A DNA stretch of 6,768 nt from Eubacterium sp. (lineage in GTDB: Bacteria > Bacillota_A > Clostridia > Lachnospirales > Lachnospiraceae), in assembly GCA_023663915.1 (NCBI GenBank), contig JAMPGN010000225.1, positions 1 to 6,768 on the forward strand, written 5' to 3'. The notes beneath the pieces are model-generated. The model was not told the origin of the DNA, did not search any database, and saw only the letters and a program-made list of their open reading frames with translations. This document shows positions 6,203 to 6,768 of this stretch, one piece after another. Position 1 is the stretch's first letter; every line of letters begins with the position of its first letter. Position numbers and translations under genes: made by a program.

Positions 6203-6203
6203 G
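6178..6203 (-). promoter_or_regulatory. Weak sigma-28-like promoter candidate for flagellin
   Basis: Flagellin genes are usually transcribed by the flagellar sigma factor (TAAA, about 15 nt, GCCGATAA). The best minus-strand match in the spacer is CAAA (6203-6200), 14 nt, GTTGATAG (6185-6178), matching 3 of 4 and 5 of 8 positions. It lies inside palindromic copy B. It is weak, and flagellin may instead be transcribed by another promoter or by read-through from csrA. Confidence 0.2.
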
Positions 6204-6240
6204 AATAATCCCGAAGCCCCTAGGATAGCTCCGGGTTATT
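6204..6240 (-). terminator. Hairpin after csrA, possible weak terminator
   Basis: Minus-strand AATAACCCGGAGC (6240-6228) pairs with GCTTCGGGATTATT (6217-6204) through 13 bp including one G-U pair and one bulged A, around a 10-nt loop. It begins 5 nt after the csrA stop codon. The pairing is better in the minus-strand RNA than in the plus-strand RNA, pointing to a role in the csrA transcript. The only U-rich tract is the stem's own UUAUU and what follows is A-rich, so termination would be partial at best. Confidence 0.4.
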
Positions 6241-6244
6241 ACCA

Positions 6245-6547
6245 TTATGAATGTGCTGCCTTTTGTGAAGATGCCATTTTCGTTGTTCTCTTTGCGGAGT
6301 CGTTCATCACGACTTTTTTCTTCCGATATTTTTCCGGCAGATCGGGCACTGCATAGTAATGTGGTAATTTTTCCCGTTCTTTCGGGTCAGTCGTATTGTT
6401 TTCAATAACTTTGCTGCGGACAACATTCATTTCCTTGGGTGCGTCGATCATAATCCTCAAATGGTTTTTGCTGCCTCCGAGAAATACGATCTTTACATCT
6501 TTCCCGATCATCAGATAATCTTCTGCGCTTACTGTAAGTCTTAGCAT
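6245..6547 (-). CDS. csrA: CsrA-family RNA-binding regulator with C-terminal extension
   Basis: CsrA is a dimeric RNA-binding protein that represses translation by covering GGA motifs near ribosome binding sites; in Firmicutes it controls flagellin. The first 50 residues align without gaps to E. coli CsrA: MLRLT, YLMIGKDV, VFLGG, HLRIMIDAPKE and VVRSKVIE. L4 and the RNA-contacting R44 are kept, as is the core IDAPKE. The segment usually reading TRK-x-GE is instead TVSAED, so this is a divergent member. The protein is 100 residues against 61 in E. coli and about 74 in B. subtilis; residues 51-100 form a basic, Ser/Lys-rich tail with no recognised domain. AGGAGG (6560-6555) lies 7 nt before the ATG. 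The csrA-then-flagellin order matches B. subtilis, but no fliW precedes it within the window. Confidence 0.88.
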   Translation of the reverse strand: MLRLTVSAEDYLMIGKDVKIVFLGGSKNHLRIMIDAPKEMNVVRSKVIENNTTDPKEREKLPHYYAVPDLPEKYRKKKVVMNDSAKRTTKMASSQKAAHS

Positions 6548-6572
6548 CTTATAACCTCCTTGCCTTTCTTTT

Positions 6573-6615
6573 ACTTATAAAAGCTGCGTCCTTGCATGTT
6601 GGACTTATAAAGCTG
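6573..6615. repeat. Direct repeat ACTTATAAAGCTG in the csrA upstream region
   Basis: ACTTATAAAAGCTG (6573-6586) and ACTTATAAAGCTG (6603-6615) differ by a single A and are spaced about 30 bp apart. On the minus strand each contains TATAAG, a good -10-like hexamer, so they may be tandem promoter elements or a duplicated protein-binding site upstream of csrA. Confidence 0.45.
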
Positions 6616-6631
6616 TCTGACGTAAATGCAA
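6604..6631 (-). promoter_or_regulatory. Candidate promoter of csrA
   Basis: Minus-strand TTGCAT (6631-6626) and TATAAG (6609-6604) are 16 nt apart, matching the sigma-A consensus at 3 of 6 and 5 of 6 positions. Transcription would begin near 6597, giving a leader of about 50 nt. The -35 lies inside the arm of the 6625-6655 inverted repeat, which would suit an operator. A second TATAAG (6579-6574) is nearer the gene but has a poor -35. Confidence 0.35.
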
Positions 6632-6655
6632 CAGTTGTATAAGAAGTGTTGCATT
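6625..6655. repeat. Perfect 9-bp inverted repeat upstream of csrA
   Basis: AATGCAACA (6625-6633) and TGTTGCATT (6647-6655) are perfect inverted repeats 13 nt apart, and the left arm covers the candidate csrA -35. The loop begins with GTTGTAT, which recurs in the nearby repeat at 6728-6746. An operator-like role is inference. Confidence 0.45.
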
Positions 6656-6727
6656 ACAGAGCAGGTTGGGTCGGTGAAAATAGCGTATCTGTGACACACA
6701 TCTACAGCATGAAGTCAGGCACAAAGC

Positions 6728-6746
6728 ATACAACATGAAGTTGTAT
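6728..6746. repeat. Short inverted repeat ATACAAC/GTTGTAT
   Basis: ATACAAC (6728-6734) and GTTGTAT (6740-6746) form a perfect 7-bp inverted repeat around the 5-nt loop ATGAA. The same heptamer GTTGTAT occurs at 6634-6640. It could be a regulatory site for csrA or for a gene beyond the right edge. Confidence 0.3.
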
Positions 6747-6768
6747 ACTGATAAGGAAACTACTAAAT

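Noticed and set aside
6650..6768. Possible plus-strand gene start just past the right edge, with AAGGA near 6753
   Set aside because: No start codon or reading frame is visible within the window.

Overview
The window looks like chromosomal DNA from a motile Gram-positive Clostridia member, most likely Lachnospiraceae (Roseburia/Butyrivibrio-like). This rests on moderate G+C, strong AGGAGG ribosome binding sites, sigma-A-type promoters, a cysteine-free flagellin of Firmicutes type, CsrA encoded just upstream of flagellin, and DUF1848, DUF4422 and DUF4163/DUF3298 proteins that are common in that family. The taxonomic call is inference from gene content.

Layout, left to right. Positions 1-189 are AT-rich and hold no gene I can support. 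A DUF1848 protein (190-1125, minus) carries a C-terminal cysteine cluster. It is divergent from a DUF4422-type glycosyltransferase (1330-2517, plus), and the roughly 200 bp between them hold one promoter candidate for each. The glycosyltransferase converges with, and overlaps by 14 bp, a secreted or lipid-anchored DUF4163/DUF3298 protein (2504-3967, minus). A 347 bp intergenic stretch follows, with the promoter of that secreted protein, an inverted repeat, and the flagellin terminator. Flagellin (4315-6093, minus) and a divergent, C-terminally extended CsrA (6245-6547, minus) come next. The right edge (6548-6768) is non-coding on the csrA side and rich in inverted repeats.

How it fits together. 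csrA-flagellin is the recognisable functional unit. In Bacillus subtilis CsrA binds the flagellin mRNA leader and blocks its translation until FliW removes it. Here the flagellin leader shows the expected architecture: a GGA in the hexaloop of an 8-bp hairpin, and a second GGA 23 nt downstream in the Shine-Dalgarno sequence. fliW is not in the window.

The most unusual structure is a two-hairpin palindromic element present twice. One copy lies between csrA and flagellin. The other lies inside the start of the secreted-protein gene, where it is read in frame and supplies a charged stretch just ahead of the signal-peptide core. The other three genes look like independent single-gene units. A role for the glycosyltransferase in flagellin modification is possible but unsupported beyond proximity.
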